Shown one piece after another: positions 26,842 to 34,757 of a DNA stretch of 34,757 nt. The stretch's first letter is position 1. Every line of letters starts with the position of its first letter. Source of the stretch: a bacterium. GTDB taxonomy: Bacteria > DRYD01. Made by a program: the position numbers and the translations under genes. The DNA lies in NCBI GenBank assembly GCA_026418475.1, contig JAOABG010000007.1:1-34757 (forward strand), in the 5' to 3' direction. The notes beneath the pieces were generated by a model. It was given only the letters and a program-made list of their open reading frames with translations. It was not told the origin of the DNA and ran no database searches.

Positions 26842-27627
26842 CTACTTAGATATTAAATTTCTTAAAACATCAGCTATATTTTGAGCAAAGACGTCAACAG
26901 TAAAATAATGGTTAACAAGTACTTCATACATACTGAACAGTACTAATGAAAGTACAAAAACACCGAGCATGAAGTTGACAGGAAATGAAAGCATGAAGAC
27001 ATTTGATTGAGGAGCAACTCTGGCTATTAACCCCAAACCAACTTGCCCAATAAAAACGGCAACTACAACAGCACCAACAACATGTAACCCAATGTAAAAA
27101 AACTTTGTAGTAAGATTAACTATTGAATAAATAACTTTTTCATTTAGAGAATAATTGGAAGAAACAGGGATAACAGTAAAAGAAAATTTTATGGCCTCAA
27201 GGATTAAGTAAAAACCTCCACTTAAAATGAAAACAGTAAAGGCAAAATAGAACATAAAACGGGAATTCATGTTAACAGCACCCAACTGAGGATCAAAAGA
27301 AGCACCAGTTGATAACCCAAGCTGTTGATCCAATATAGCACCACCACCCTGAATAGCATTCAAAATAAAAATACAAAAATATCCCATTATTAAACCTACA
27401 AAAAACTCTTTAATAATGTTAAAAACAATCCATCCCATGTCAAGAGAAATAGATGGCAATGGTAAAACAAAAAACAACAAAAGAGATATGCTCCCTATCA
27501 ATCCAATTTTTGCTGGAGCATTCAGATGTGGACTGGCAAATAAAGGAGCCTGTAAAACCATTCCTCCAATCCTCGCAAAAATTAATAAGTAAAAAACCAA
27601 TGATTTTAAACCCAACTGCTCTTCCAT
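26842..27627 (-). CDS. fliR: Flagellar biosynthetic protein FliR
   Basis: LLIFARIGGMVLQAPLF; GLIMGYFCIFILNAIQGGGAILDQQLGLSTGASFDPQLG; multi-pass membrane protein. Confidence 0.92.
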   Translation of the reverse strand: MEEQLGLKSLVFYLLIFARIGGMVLQAPLFASPHLNAPAKIGLIGSISLLLFFVLPLPSISLDMGWIVFNIIKEFFVGLIMGYFCIFILNAIQGGGAILDQQLGLSTGASFDPQLGAVNMNSRFMFYFAFTVFILSGGFYLILEAIKFSFTVIPVSSNYSLNEKVIYSIVNLTTKFFYIGLHVVGAVVVAVFIGQVGLGLIARVAPQSNVFMLSFPVNFMLGVFVLSLVLFSMYEVLVNHYFTVDVFAQNIADVLRNLISK

Positions 27628-27637
27628 CTATAATATT

Positions 27638-28597
27638 CTATTTGACTTCATAAACTATCTTTCCTTTTATTTCTTTCATTCCCAAAAATTCTTCAACAAA
27701 TTCAAAAAATAAATCCCCATCATTAAAATCAAAAGGGGATATTTTTTTATTTTTTACCCTCTTGCAGTAAGCTGCAAAAATAGCATCAGTCATATTTGCA
27801 CCAAAAGATCTATTATCCATAAATATTCCCGTGGATATCAAAGATTTAATTCTATTATCAATTAATAAATTTATGTCATTGTCAGTTAAAGTGTTGGTAA
27901 TAACCACTTTATCAAATAATAAATCTCCTATCTTTTTTACATAATGGAAATCACCAAAAACAATATCAAAATCTTTGGATTTCAAAATCTCAGAAAGATT
28001 TTTAGAAGAAAAGTTCCTATATTTTTCCTGTTCTCGTCCAACGGGATAAATCAAATTAAAAGGTAGATTCAAAACATCTTCCAACATAATCTTAGCAACA
28101 AATTTCAGTTGATCAACATCATATATAATTTTATCAACATTCAGAGCAAACAATAGATCCCCTATCAAAAACTTAAACCCGCTATTTTTAAAAATTTCTA
28201 AAGTTGCAAATCTATCAAGAGAACTCACAAACAGTACCACTTGATCATTTTTTAAAATGTTCTTTTTAATTAAATTTTCAACTACCTGGGGCTCCCAAAA
28301 CCTCTTTGTTATACTACCATCAACAACAGGAATATTCTTAGACCTATCATATAGCTTTTTAGCATCTCTTATAACGAAATACTCATTTTCAATAAACAAC
28401 AACAAATCTATACCACCCAAACCGATAGCATCAACATCATCATCTTGCAACCGTTCTATTATCTTTTGAGCCAACAGAAAATTTCCATCAACCCCTAATC
28501 TATAAAGATTAACTGTATGAGATTCTGATATTTTAAGTGAAACACACTTATCTCTTTTGGAACTACCCAAACTAATACTTACACAATTAAATTCCAT
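27638..28597 (-). CDS. Protein resembling the family commonly annotated 'quinate 5-dehydrogenase' (function uncertain); start moved to the ATG at 28597
   Basis: VSISLGSSKRDK, DAIGLGGIDLLLF, YFVIRDAKKL, VVDGSITK, FGDFHYVKKI, VITNTLTDNDINLL. The 40 upstream residues in the ORF track are not protein-like and cover the divergent promoter. Confidence 0.75.
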   Translation of the reverse strand: MEFNCVSISLGSSKRDKCVSLKISESHTVNLYRLGVDGNFLLAQKIIERLQDDDVDAIGLGGIDLLLFIENEYFVIRDAKKLYDRSKNIPVVDGSITKRFWEPQVVENLIKKNILKNDQVVLFVSSLDRFATLEIFKNSGFKFLIGDLLFALNVDKIIYDVDQLKFVAKIMLEDVLNLPFNLIYPVGREQEKYRNFSSKNLSEILKSKDFDIVFGDFHYVKKIGDLLFDKVVITNTLTDNDINLLIDNRIKSLISTGIFMDNRSFGANMTDAIFAAYCKRVKNKKISPFDFNDGDLFFEFVEEFLGMKEIKGKIVYEVK

Positions 28598-28601
28598 AAT
28601 A

Positions 28602-28656
28602 ATTTTTTCTATATTTAACACATTAAAACCTATTAAAAACAGGATATAGAAAAAAT
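28602..28656. promoter_or_regulatory. Perfect 13-bp inverted repeat in a divergent promoter region (operator-like)
   Basis: ATTTTTTCTATAT (28602-28614) and ATATAGAAAAAAT (28644-28656), exact reverse complements with a 29-nt spacer. Confidence 0.55.
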
Positions 28657-28687
28657 GTGGATAATTAGATAGTATAAGGCAAATTTT

Positions 28688-29182
28688 ATGAAATCTGATA
28701 TTTTTGAAGCAGCACACAACAATGATATAAAATCCATAAAAGAAATTGTCCAGAAAAAATTAGTAGACATTAACACTAAGAATGAGTTTGGCAACACCGC
28801 CTTACATATCGCTTCATTCAAAGGACACAAAAAATTGGTAGAAATTCTTCTCGAAGCTGGAGCTTCACCAAATATCCAAAACAACGTTGGATACACACCA
28901 CTTCATGACGCATCATATTACGGTTTCACTAGTATAGCGAGAATCTTAGTAGCTAACAATGCCATGATAAACATTCAGGATACTTATGGAAACACACCAC
29001 TACACTATGCAGTATTAAGAAATCATAAAGAAATAGTAGATTTCCTACTAAAATTAGGAGCAGATTTTAATATAAAAAACAATCAACATAAAACTCCACT
29101 TGATTTAGCAAAAGAATATAATTATACAGGAATAGAAAACCTGATAGAATTCTACATGAAAAATCCGCCCAAGCTGGCGTAG
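28688..29182 (+). CDS. Ankyrin-repeat protein
   Basis: FGNTALHIASFKGHKKLVEILLEAGASPNIQN, VGYTPLHDASYYGF, YGNTPLHYAVLRNHKEIVDFLLKLGADFN. Confidence 0.93.
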   Translation: MKSDIFEAAHNNDIKSIKEIVQKKLVDINTKNEFGNTALHIASFKGHKKLVEILLEAGASPNIQNNVGYTPLHDASYYGFTSIARILVANNAMINIQDTYGNTPLHYAVLRNHKEIVDFLLKLGADFNIKNNQHKTPLDLAKEYNYTGIENLIEFYMKNPPKLA

Positions 29183-29201
29183 TGGCGGAATACAAATCAC
29201 C
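29164..29201 (+). repeat. GC-rich hairpin module copy 3 (TCCGCC...GGCGGA followed by GCGGAATACAAATCACC), overlapping the ankyrin gene 3' end
   Basis: Direct sequence comparison with copies 1 and 2. The left arm lies in the last codons (PPKLA*). Confidence 0.6.
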
Positions 29202-29215
29202 AGCAAAAATCAAAC

Positions 29216-29857
29216 ATGCAAGAAACAATAAAACAAGAATTGGTTAATCTTATAAAAGACCGAAGGTCAATAACTTTCTTTGATTCCTCAAAAGAAATAC
29301 CAGAACAAACATTAGAAGAATTGATAAATTTAGCATCCACAGCACCCTCAGGTTATAACCTACAACCATGGAAAATTATAATAGTCAAAGACAAACAAAA
29401 AAAATCCGCCCTCAAAGAAATATGCTTTAATCAACAAAAAGTCGAGGATGCTTCAGCAAACATAGTGGTTCTGGCAAATACCAAAGGTGGTATAGAAAAC
29501 GTAGATAGAGTATTGGATAACTGGATAGAGTTGGGATACATAAATCCAGACCAGAAAGATCCTATAAAACAAAGCATAATCAACTCTTGGAGCGATATAG
29601 AAAGAGCAAAAAAGAAATCAATAAGAGATTCAGCAATGTTTGCAATGAATATCATGACATGTGCAAGGATATTTGGCTTGGAAACTCACCCAATGGAAGG
29701 ATTCGATGAACAAAAACTCAGAGAATTCCTTAACATCCCCACCCATATGATACCAATAATGATAATAGCAATAGGATACAAAGATAAAACAAAAGAATTA
29801 CTACCAAGAGCCTATAGATTCAATTTCCAAGAAATATCCAAATTAATCCAAGATTAA
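29216..29857 (+). CDS. Nitroreductase family protein
   Basis: IKDRRSITFFDSSKEIPEQTLEELINLASTAPSGYNLQPWKIIIVKD; AMNIMTCARIFGLETHPMEGFDEQKLREFLNIP. Confidence 0.92.
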   Translation: MQETIKQELVNLIKDRRSITFFDSSKEIPEQTLEELINLASTAPSGYNLQPWKIIIVKDKQKKSALKEICFNQQKVEDASANIVVLANTKGGIENVDRVLDNWIELGYINPDQKDPIKQSIINSWSDIERAKKKSIRDSAMFAMNIMTCARIFGLETHPMEGFDEQKLREFLNIPTHMIPIMIIAIGYKDKTKELLPRAYRFNFQEISKLIQD

Positions 29858-29874
29858 TCAAAGATAATCAATTC
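29842..29874 (+). repeat. Three 11-bp tandem units upstream of glgA
   Basis: ATTAATCCAAG / ATTAATCAAAG / ATAATCAATTC; the first two differ at one position, the third is degenerate. Confidence 0.5.
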
Positions 29875-29904
29875 TAAATATAAAAGAAGAAAGGAGTAAC
29901 TAAC

Positions 29905-31320
29905 ATGAAAGTAGCAATGATTTCCCTAGAGATGGTTCCTTTCTCAAAAGTCGGTGGATTAGCAGATGTAATAGGTTCCCTACCCAAATCGCTTCCCATC
30001 AAAACAGCCGTCATAACACCATACTATGGAAATATAACAAACAACCTGTATTCAAAATTTTCAGACCAAGAACTAAAATTAGAGCCAATTAAAACCCTAA
30101 ATATCTTAAACCACCAAATTGAAATTTGTAAAACAATCTATAACAATGTAGACGTATTTCTCATCTGCAACAGAGAGCTATTTGAAAGGGAAGGAATTTA
30201 CTTAGATAAATCAGGTAAACCATTTGAAGATGAAATACTAAGATATTATGTATTTTCTAGAGCAGCAATAGAAATAGCCTCCGAATTTGATGTAATACAT
30301 TGTCATGACTGGCACACCTCGTTTGTCATAATACTTGCTAAACTGAAAAATCTAAAAAATACAATTTTCACAATACATAACATAGCCTACCAGGGAGTAG
30401 TTGAAAAGGAATCCATTCAATTTCTATCCGATGACATAAAAAACCTTTTATTTGAATATGGAGAATACCATGGTAAAATAAATCTTATGAAGGCCGCAAT
30501 AATACTATCAGATATAGTCTCAACAGTAAGTCCAACATACGCTTATGAAATACAAAACTTTTCTCATTTTGGAATGGGTTTAGAAAACGTTCTCAAACAA
30601 AACTCACATAAAATAATGGGAATACTCAATGGAATAGATAATGAACTTTGGAATCCACAAACAGACAAACATATATACTACAATTATTCCTCAGAGAATT
30701 TAGAAGAAGGTAAAAAAATTAATAGAGAAAAATTATTGAAAGAATTCAATCTAAAAAATGCTAATATACTATTTGGAATAGTTGCAAGATTAGATTACCA
30801 AAAGGGATTTGATATTCTCCATAAAGCAGTAGAAAATCTAACACCGGGAACATTTAATTTACTCGTCTTAGGAACAGGAAACCCAGAAATACAAAAAAGT
30901 ATACTAGAATTATCAGAAAGATATCCAGAATTTATAAAAGTAAATATAACATTTGATGAAGTATTAGCAAGGAAAATATATGCAGCTTCTGATTATTTTA
31001 TAATACCCTCAAGATTTGAACCCTGTGGCTTATCACAAATGATATCCTATAGATATGGAACAATACCAATAGCAACAAAAACAGGAGGACTAAAAGACAG
31101 TATAATAGATATTTTTGAAAATCCTTCTTGTGGAACAGGTATACTCATAGAAAACGCAGACCCCAATCTTTTGAGTCAATCAATCAAAAAAGCAATAGAA
31201 ATAAATAGACTAAAGTTAACCGAAATACAAAAAAGAGTAATGGGTTTAGATTTCAGTTGGAATAATAGCGCAAAAGAATACATAAAGATGTATGAAAAAA
31301 TATTAACGTTGAAATCATAG
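29905..31320 (+). CDS. glgA: Glycogen synthase (GT5)
   Basis: MISLEMVPFSKVGGLADVIGSLPK; HCHDWHTSF; NGIDNELWNP; PSRFEPCGLSQMISYRYGTIPIATKTGGLKDSI; AAGAAAGGAG SD. Confidence 0.95.
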   Translation: MKVAMISLEMVPFSKVGGLADVIGSLPKSLPIKTAVITPYYGNITNNLYSKFSDQELKLEPIKTLNILNHQIEICKTIYNNVDVFLICNRELFEREGIYLDKSGKPFEDEILRYYVFSRAAIEIASEFDVIHCHDWHTSFVIILAKLKNLKNTIFTIHNIAYQGVVEKESIQFLSDDIKNLLFEYGEYHGKINLMKAAIILSDIVSTVSPTYAYEIQNFSHFGMGLENVLKQNSHKIMGILNGIDNELWNPQTDKHIYYNYSSENLEEGKKINREKLLKEFNLKNANILFGIVARLDYQKGFDILHKAVENLTPGTFNLLVLGTGNPEIQKSILELSERYPEFIKVNITFDEVLARKIYAASDYFIIPSRFEPCGLSQMISYRYGTIPIATKTGGLKDSIIDIFENPSCGTGILIENADPNLLSQSIKKAIEINRLKLTEIQKRVMGLDFSWNNSAKEYIKMYEKILTLKS

Positions 31321-31340
31321 GATTAATAAAAAAAAATTGA

Positions 31341-32696
31341 ATGAAATATAAACTGAGTTTATGGGATTCAATATTCATAGTGGTGGGATCCATGATTGGG
31401 TCCGGTATCTTCATAGTTCCATCCATTATTTCCTCAAAAATACCTGATAGTACAACAGTTATACTAATCTGGATATTGGCAGGAATAATAACAATTTTAG
31501 GAGCAATAAACTATGCAGAATTAGCTTCAATGTTTCCCTCAAAAGGTGGCCAATATACTTACCTAAAGGAAACCTACGGTAATTTGGTCGGGTTCCTGTT
31601 CGTCTGGACAAGTTTTTTCGTTATACAAGCAGGAACAATAGCGGCAGTAGCAATAGCAATGTCAAAATATATAGGAACCTTTGTACCATTTATCTCAGAA
31701 CAAAACATTATAATAAACTATGGGGCTTTTAAAATAAACACAGCTCAGATAGTAAGTATCATATCAATAACAATACTAACAATCATCAATATAATAGGTT
31801 TAAAATTGGGTTCAACCGTTCAAAATGTATTTACAATATCAAAAGTTGCTGTAATCATAATACTTGTAAGTTTCTCCTTCTTAAACCCAATAGGAAGCAC
31901 AGGAAACATTTTTTCAACCCACAGTGTTGAAAGCTTATCAAATATAAATTTCGTTCTGATGGTATTTGCTTGGAGTTTATCAAAAGTTTTTTTTGCTTAT
32001 GATGCTTGGTACTACTTAACCTATATATCACACGAAGTAAAGGAGCCAAACAAAACCATACCACTAGCAATGGTAATAGGAACAGGATTAACAACAATAA
32101 TATACGTTATAACAACAATAAGCTATTTTTATGTTTTAGGAATAGAAGGAGTTAGTAACTCATTTGACAATAAAGTTGCTGAAGAGGTATCAAAATTAAT
32201 ATTTCCCATGTTTGGAGTGTATTTTATTTCTCTGGGAATAATAATATCAACTTTTGGATGTAACAATGGTCTAATACTGACAAGTTCAAGACTAATATAC
32301 GCTTTGGCTTCAGATAAAATGTTTCACCCATCTTTAGCTCAAGAACATCCCAAATATAATACTCCTCATATAGCTTTAATTTTTCAAGCCTTATGGATAA
32401 GTATCTTAATACTTCTTGGTAACTACAGTTCTCTACTGACTTATGTAACTTTCGCATCTATAGCATTCAATTTTTTAACAGTATTGGCAGTAATCATTCA
32501 AAGGTTTAAAAACCCCAACTTAGAAAGGCCATTCAAAACATGGTTCTATCCTTTAACAACCATATTATACTTATTATCAACATTTATTTTCATAATCTAT
32601 ACTTTCTTGAGTAGCTTGGTAGAGACCATAACAGGAATAGGTATAATACTAACAGGACTAATAGCTTATAAATTCATCAAAAACCCAAAAACATGA
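31341..32696 (+). CDS. APC family amino acid permease
   Basis: LWDSIFIVVGSMIGSGIFIVPS; GGQYTYLKETYG; about 12 hydrophobic segments. Confidence 0.9.
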   Translation: MKYKLSLWDSIFIVVGSMIGSGIFIVPSIISSKIPDSTTVILIWILAGIITILGAINYAELASMFPSKGGQYTYLKETYGNLVGFLFVWTSFFVIQAGTIAAVAIAMSKYIGTFVPFISEQNIIINYGAFKINTAQIVSIISITILTIINIIGLKLGSTVQNVFTISKVAVIIILVSFSFLNPIGSTGNIFSTHSVESLSNINFVLMVFAWSLSKVFFAYDAWYYLTYISHEVKEPNKTIPLAMVIGTGLTTIIYVITTISYFYVLGIEGVSNSFDNKVAEEVSKLIFPMFGVYFISLGIIISTFGCNNGLILTSSRLIYALASDKMFHPSLAQEHPKYNTPHIALIFQALWISILILLGNYSSLLTYVTFASIAFNFLTVLAVIIQRFKNPNLERPFKTWFYPLTTILYLLSTFIFIIYTFLSSLVETITGIGIILTGLIAYKFIKNPKT

Positions 32697-32737
32697 AAAA
32701 AATATTTATTTTTTCATGAAAAAAATATTTATTTTTT
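32692..32737 (+). repeat. Exact 23-bp tandem duplication (CATGAAAAAAATATTTATTTTTT x2) spanning the permease stop and lipoprotein start
   Basis: Copy 1 is 32692-32714 and copy 2 is 32715-32737; identical. Confidence 0.95.
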
Positions 32738-33678
32738 TAGGTTTAATACTGATCTTTACATTCTCATGTAAACAAAACCAGCAAACAAAAGAAATAAACC
32801 AAATAATAGAATATGTAAAGGAAGATAATTATCAAGAAATAATAAAAAAATTTGATGAACTAATAAAATTCAAAGATAACAATGGTAGGAATATACTCCA
32901 TTATTGCTCCCTCAATAATTCAGTCAATACTCTTGAAAATTTACTAAAACACAAAGAATTTAAAAATATAATAGATCAAAAGGATAAATATGGGAATTCT
33001 CCACTTAAATTAGCAATACAAAAGGGAAATAAAGATATAGTGGAACTACTTTTAAACAACGGTTCAGATATCAATTTAAGAGACAATTTCCTAGGATTCA
33101 CACCAATCATGACAGCAGCATTCAATAATAAAAAAGAAATAGTTAAACTTTTATATAGCAAAGGAGCAAATCTTTATGACAGAGACCTACAATATAACAT
33201 GTCAATACCATTCTGGATAGTAAGAAAAAACGATCTAGAAATGTTGAAATTCATAATAGAAGAAATGAACTACAAAAGTGTAGACCTGAAAGAGCTAATG
33301 TTAGAAGCAACAATGACATCAAATATAAAAGAAGAAATAATAGAATATATATACCATATAGAACCAAACTCTATAAATTACCAAAATGATGAAAATATCA
33401 ATCCATTAATGGGATGCATAATAAGTGGTAATTTCAAACAAGCACAGTTGATAATCTCAAAAAATAAAAGATTATCGTTCCTAAAAGACCAAAATTCATG
33501 TAATATAATAGATCACTTTTTTATGAATCATGAAACAGATGGATTAGCAAATTTCTTAGAGCTACTACACAAAAACTTCTCAAAAGAAGAAATAAATATA
33601 TTAATCACGGAATCAAGCATTTACCATTCATTGAGTAACGAAGAAAGAAAAAGATTATGGAATCAATTTTTAAAATAA
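32716..33678 (+). CDS. Ankyrin-repeat lipoprotein
   Basis: MKKIFIFLGLILIFTFSC lipobox; GNSPLKLAIQKGNKDIVELLLNNGSDINLRDN and FTPIMTAAFNNKKEIVKLLYSKGANLYDRD repeats. Confidence 0.88.
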   Translation: MKKIFIFLGLILIFTFSCKQNQQTKEINQIIEYVKEDNYQEIIKKFDELIKFKDNNGRNILHYCSLNNSVNTLENLLKHKEFKNIIDQKDKYGNSPLKLAIQKGNKDIVELLLNNGSDINLRDNFLGFTPIMTAAFNNKKEIVKLLYSKGANLYDRDLQYNMSIPFWIVRKNDLEMLKFIIEEMNYKSVDLKELMLEATMTSNIKEEIIEYIYHIEPNSINYQNDENINPLMGCIISGNFKQAQLIISKNKRLSFLKDQNSCNIIDHFFMNHETDGLANFLELLHKNFSKEEINILITESSIYHSLSNEERKRLWNQFLK

Positions 33679-33679
33679 T

Positions 33680-33931
33680 TCAGGTTAAATATTCCTCTAT
33701 TTTTGTGGCCAATTCAACATCTTTATGAGTCACTTTACCTTCTGAATGGGTAAACAACGTGATTTTGCAATTCCTATATGATATAAGAGCATCAGGATGG
33801 TGATTATACTTCTCAGAAAGGTAAGCCACAGCATTAAAAAACATAACCACTTCTTTAAAATTATTGAACCTAAAATCTTTTGTTAGCTTATCATCTTCTA
33901 TTTTCCAACCTTTTTCTAGTAAGCTTTCCAT
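33680..33931 (-). CDS. phhB: 4a-hydroxytetrahydrobiopterin dehydratase (pterin-4a-carbinolamine dehydratase)
   Basis: GWKIEDDKLTKDFRFNNFKEVVMFFNAVAYLSEKYNHHPDALISYRNCKITLFTHSEGKVTHKDVELATKIE. Confidence 0.9.
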   Translation of the reverse strand: MESLLEKGWKIEDDKLTKDFRFNNFKEVVMFFNAVAYLSEKYNHHPDALISYRNCKITLFTHSEGKVTHKDVELATKIEEYLT

Positions 33932-34034
33932 TTTTAGACCTCCGATTTATAATTTAAATATGAAACCATTTTATCCTCCAAGGGAAATTGAAAAAGGAAA
34001 ATAAAAAAAAAGATAGAACTGAAAATTGGAGATT

Positions 34035-34697
34035 ATGAGGTTATATCTTTTTTTTGGTCCTCCAGGAAGTGGTAAAGGTACTCAAGCAAATCTCATAAAA
34101 CAGAAGTTCCCTCAAACCCTGTATTTATCCACTGGAGATCACATGAGATACCATATAAAAAACCAGACAGAAATCGGAAAAACGGCACAGAATTATATAA
34201 ACCAAGGAATGCTAGTCCCATCATCTCTAATCAACGAATTAGTTCTTGAAGAAATAAACAAAATGAAAACTAATAACCCTTCACAAATTGTCATACTTGA
34301 TGGATACCCCAGAACAATAGAACAACTGCAGTTCTTAATACAAAACATATCAAAACCATCCTTAACAATATTCTTTGATATATCCTTAGAAAAAATAATA
34401 GAAAGAATATGTTTAAGAAGAATTTGTCCAAAATGTAATTCAATATACCACTTAATCTATCAAAAACCCCAAAATAACGAAAGATGCGACTTCTGCAATA
34501 ACCCCCTCATACAGCGAGAAGACGATAAAGAAGAAATAGTAAAAAAAAGATATGAAATATACAAAGCTGAAACCCTGCCCGTTATAAAAGAAATAGAAAA
34601 TCAAAACCTACAAATAGTATTCGTAAACTCATCACAAGAAATAACCAAAATATTTGAACAAATACTACCCTATTTTGAAACCAACTCTCAAGAATAG
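34035..34697 (+). CDS. adk: Adenylate kinase (zinc-binding lid type); start moved to the ATG at 34035
   Basis: LFFGPPGSGKGTQANLIKQKF; STGDHMR; ILDGYPRT; lid CPKCNSIYH...CDFCNNPLIQREDD. The ORF-track start at 34026 is TTG. Confidence 0.95.
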   Translation: MRLYLFFGPPGSGKGTQANLIKQKFPQTLYLSTGDHMRYHIKNQTEIGKTAQNYINQGMLVPSSLINELVLEEINKMKTNNPSQIVILDGYPRTIEQLQFLIQNISKPSLTIFFDISLEKIIERICLRRICPKCNSIYHLIYQKPQNNERCDFCNNPLIQREDDKEEIVKKRYEIYKAETLPVIKEIENQNLQIVFVNSSQEITKIFEQILPYFETNSQE

Positions 34698-34757
34698 TTA
34701 GAGAGAATTTTCACAATAGCACTAACCAACTCTCTATAGAGGCGTTCATCATAATCC
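34688..34757 (-). CDS. Possible C-terminus of a convergent gene running off the right edge
   Basis: Open minus frame ...DYDERLYRELVSAIVKILSNYS* ending at 34688, overlapping the adk 3' end by 10 nt. Too short to identify. Confidence 0.35.
   Translation of the reverse strand, partial: DYDERLYRELVSAIVKILSNYS

Noticed and set aside
28598-28717. 40-residue N-terminal extension of the 'quinate dehydrogenase'-like ORF
   Set aside because: It covers the divergent intergenic region and overlaps the ankyrin gene start; homology begins at MEFNCVSISLGSSKRD (28597).
1-34757. CRISPR arrays, transposons, integrases, phage genes, toxin-antitoxin pairs, restriction or other known defence systems
   Set aside because: None seen by eye; no spaced direct-repeat array, no transposase/integrase motifs and no terminal inverted repeats flanking an ORF.

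Overview
The window is AT-rich bacterial chromosome, densely packed with housekeeping genes in four strand blocks: minus about 1-12715, plus 12873-20164, minus 20233-28597 (interrupted by one plus gene at 20708-21853), and plus 28688-34697 (with one small minus gene at 33680-33931). Recognisable genes include gapA (partial), a 5'-nucleotidase, udk, a ferredoxin, a G5/3D-domain protein, a BKACE-family enzyme, transketolase, tRNA-Ala(UGC), mtnA, sufU, tyrS, prfA, a tandem PilZ protein, metG, an SDR, marC, tilS, tig, fliR, a nitroreductase, glgA, an APC permease, two ankyrin proteins, a pterin-carbinolamine dehydratase and adk. I saw no CRISPR array, transposase, integrase, phage module or recognised defence system. 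The most unusual signals are: (i) a three-copy GC-rich hairpin plus GCGGAATAnAAATACC module at gene junctions, 31 or 41 nt upstream of start codons; (ii) an exact 23-bp tandem duplication of a stop/start coupling junction, which creates an extra mini-ORF; (iii) a perfect 13-bp inverted repeat in a divergent promoter; (iv) three 11-bp tandem units upstream of glgA; (v) a tRNA ending 10 nt before the transketolase start codon; (vi) uncharacterised proteins (Cys-rich membrane-associated, glycine-zipper, small Gly/Met/Gln protein) in or beside a translation/PilZ operon. All product calls come from motif recognition by eye. No database search was run.
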